From an uncultured Bacteroidales bacterium (GTDB lineage Bacteria; Bacteroidota; Bacteroidia; Bacteroidales; Bacteroidaceae), in NCBI GenBank assembly GCA_945833885.1, contig CAMAFY010000013.1, forward strand, positions 1 through 62,309: 62,309 nt of DNA, in the 5' to 3' direction. The translations under genes were made by a program, and so were the position numbers. The stretch's first letter is position 1. The number at the start of each line of letters is the position of its first letter. Of the stretch, positions 61,722 through 62,309 are shown one piece after another. The notes beneath the pieces were generated by a model. The model made no database searches and had not been told where the DNA came from. It saw only the letters and a program-made list of their open reading frames with translations.

Positions 61722-62309
61722 AAATCAGAGAACGTTGAAGGTGAAAGTTTTTTGGAGAATTTGGATAGGGAATCAACGGATTTCCGCTGTCGTAAACAGG
61801 GAGGTGTTCCGCAGTAAAATAGGGGGTGTTCTTCCGTAATTGTTTCCATTCCTCAGCAGGAACAATGGAAAGTTGTGACGGAATTATCAGCATCGTTTGC
61901 CGGAAAGTCTGGTGCCTTGCACGGAAAGCCCCGTGGCTTTCGACAAAATGAACGATGACCTTTGGCTAAATCATCCATGGCTTTTGGCAAAAAGCCTGAT
62001 GGACTTGTACGGAAAGACCCGTGGCTTTCGACAAAATGAACGATGACCTTTGGCGAAATCATCCAAGGCTTTTGGCGAAAAGGCTGATGGACTTGCAAGG
62101 AAATCCCTGTGGCCCTCGAAAAAATGAACGATGACCTTTGGCGAAATCATCCATGGCTTTTGGCGAAAAGTCTGATGGACTTGTACGGAAATCCCTGTGG
62201 CCCTCGACAAAATGAACGATGGCTTTTGGCAAAATCATCCATGGCTTTTGGCAAAAAGGCTGATGGACTTGCACGGAAATCCCTGTGGCCCTCGACAAAA
62301 TGAACGATG
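61722..62309. other. Region upstream of the CCA-enzyme gene
   Basis: First 150 nt are the leader and promoter region of the CCA-enzyme gene (no clear box pair). From about 61870 to the window edge the sequence is the 88-nt repeat array 19. A 62-codon frame at 61705-61893 is judged non-coding. Confidence 0.6.
61870..62309. repeat. 88-nt (4 x 22) periodic array 19, continuing past the window
   Basis: AAAATGAACGATG begins at 61945, 62033, 62121, 62209 and 62297, every interval being exactly 88 nt. Each 88-nt block is four 22-nt units beginning TGGCTTTCGACAAAATG, TGACCTTTGGCTAAATC, TGGCTTTTGGCAAAAAG and TGGACTTGTACGGAAA; the first and third, and second and third, are themselves alike. Since 88 is not a multiple of three, any reading frame shifts from copy to copy, so this is not a repetitive protein gene. 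At least 4.5 copies are present and the array runs off the right edge. Confidence 0.96.

Noticed and set aside
61705..61893. 62-codon frame overlapping the start of the CCA-enzyme gene
   Set aside because: Overlaps the well-supported cca start, has no recognisable family, and its proline/asparagine-rich sequence is compatible with a chance frame.
61853..62298. Overlapping minus-strand frames encoding a repetitive peptide (QKPWMISPKV...)
   Set aside because: The 88-nt repeat is not a multiple of three, so each frame shows the peptide only briefly, and the same DNA gives frames on both strands; best read as non-coding array.
9998..62309. CRISPR arrays
   Set aside because: Repeats are directly abutting, degenerate and lack unique spacers of constant length; no cas genes in the window.

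Overview
The window is chromosomal DNA from a member of the Bacteroidales, most likely Prevotellaceae-like; genus is not resolved. Evidence: a SusC/SusD pair with lipoprotein partner, a BspA-type leucine-rich-repeat protein, Wzi/SLBB capsule genes, DUF4301, DUF5715 and DUF5018-like proteins, the Bacteroidales-type phoH-purC-purM-prfA block, and promoter elements of the Bacteroidetes TTTG/TAnnTTTG type. Base composition is roughly 50-55% GC by eye, except the first 0.84 kb, which is clearly AT-richer.

Layout. 1-839: 5' part of an AAA_15-type ATPase running off the left edge. 1092-9338 (minus): glycan-use locus (SusC, SusD, small lipoprotein, then a GH89 alpha-N-acetylglucosaminidase). 10500-11564: beta-propeller lactonase-like protein. 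11982-19343 (minus): complete glycine cleavage/lipoylation cluster lplA-gcvT-gcvH-gcvPA-gcvPB-lpdA with a split P-protein. 20680-22799: two-component system. 23377-24255: OmpA-type lipoprotein. 25032-27059: type I pullulanase. 27514-27587: tRNA-Arg(UCU). 27730-33361: DUF5715 protein divergent from phoH-purC-purM-prfA. 33749-36963: GH43 enzyme and secreted esterase. 37433-39985: acetyltransferase translationally coupled to a BspA-like surface protein, plus a small lipoprotein. 40174-46990: Wzi-like protein and SLBB polysaccharide exporter (minus), divergent from a GT4 glycosyltransferase and a methyltransferase. 47762-49319: decayed remains of a TonB-dependent receptor and its partner surface protein. 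49741-54562: acyltransferase, small membrane protein, DUF4301 and YhcH-type proteins. 54892-59122: radical SAM protein, membrane-tethered HTH regulator, TlpA-like lipoprotein. 60174-61721: CCA-adding enzyme. No insertion sequence, integrase, phage gene or CRISPR array was seen.

The most unusual signal is between the genes. At least 19 intergenic stretches consist of degenerate tandem repeats with the same period, 22 nt (occasionally 21 or 23; higher-order repeats of 43/44, 66, 88 and about 220 nt). Unit sequence differs from locus to locus, but period is conserved, and most arrays lie next to a stop codon; one runs into the last codons of a gene. One unit type, built on AAAGTGCGGnACTTT, recurs at seven or eight separate loci. 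I know of no named element that fits and regard this as the main candidate for an undescribed system. A second dispersed motif (GCCAT...GAAAACGAAGG) occurs at several sites and is part of one array.
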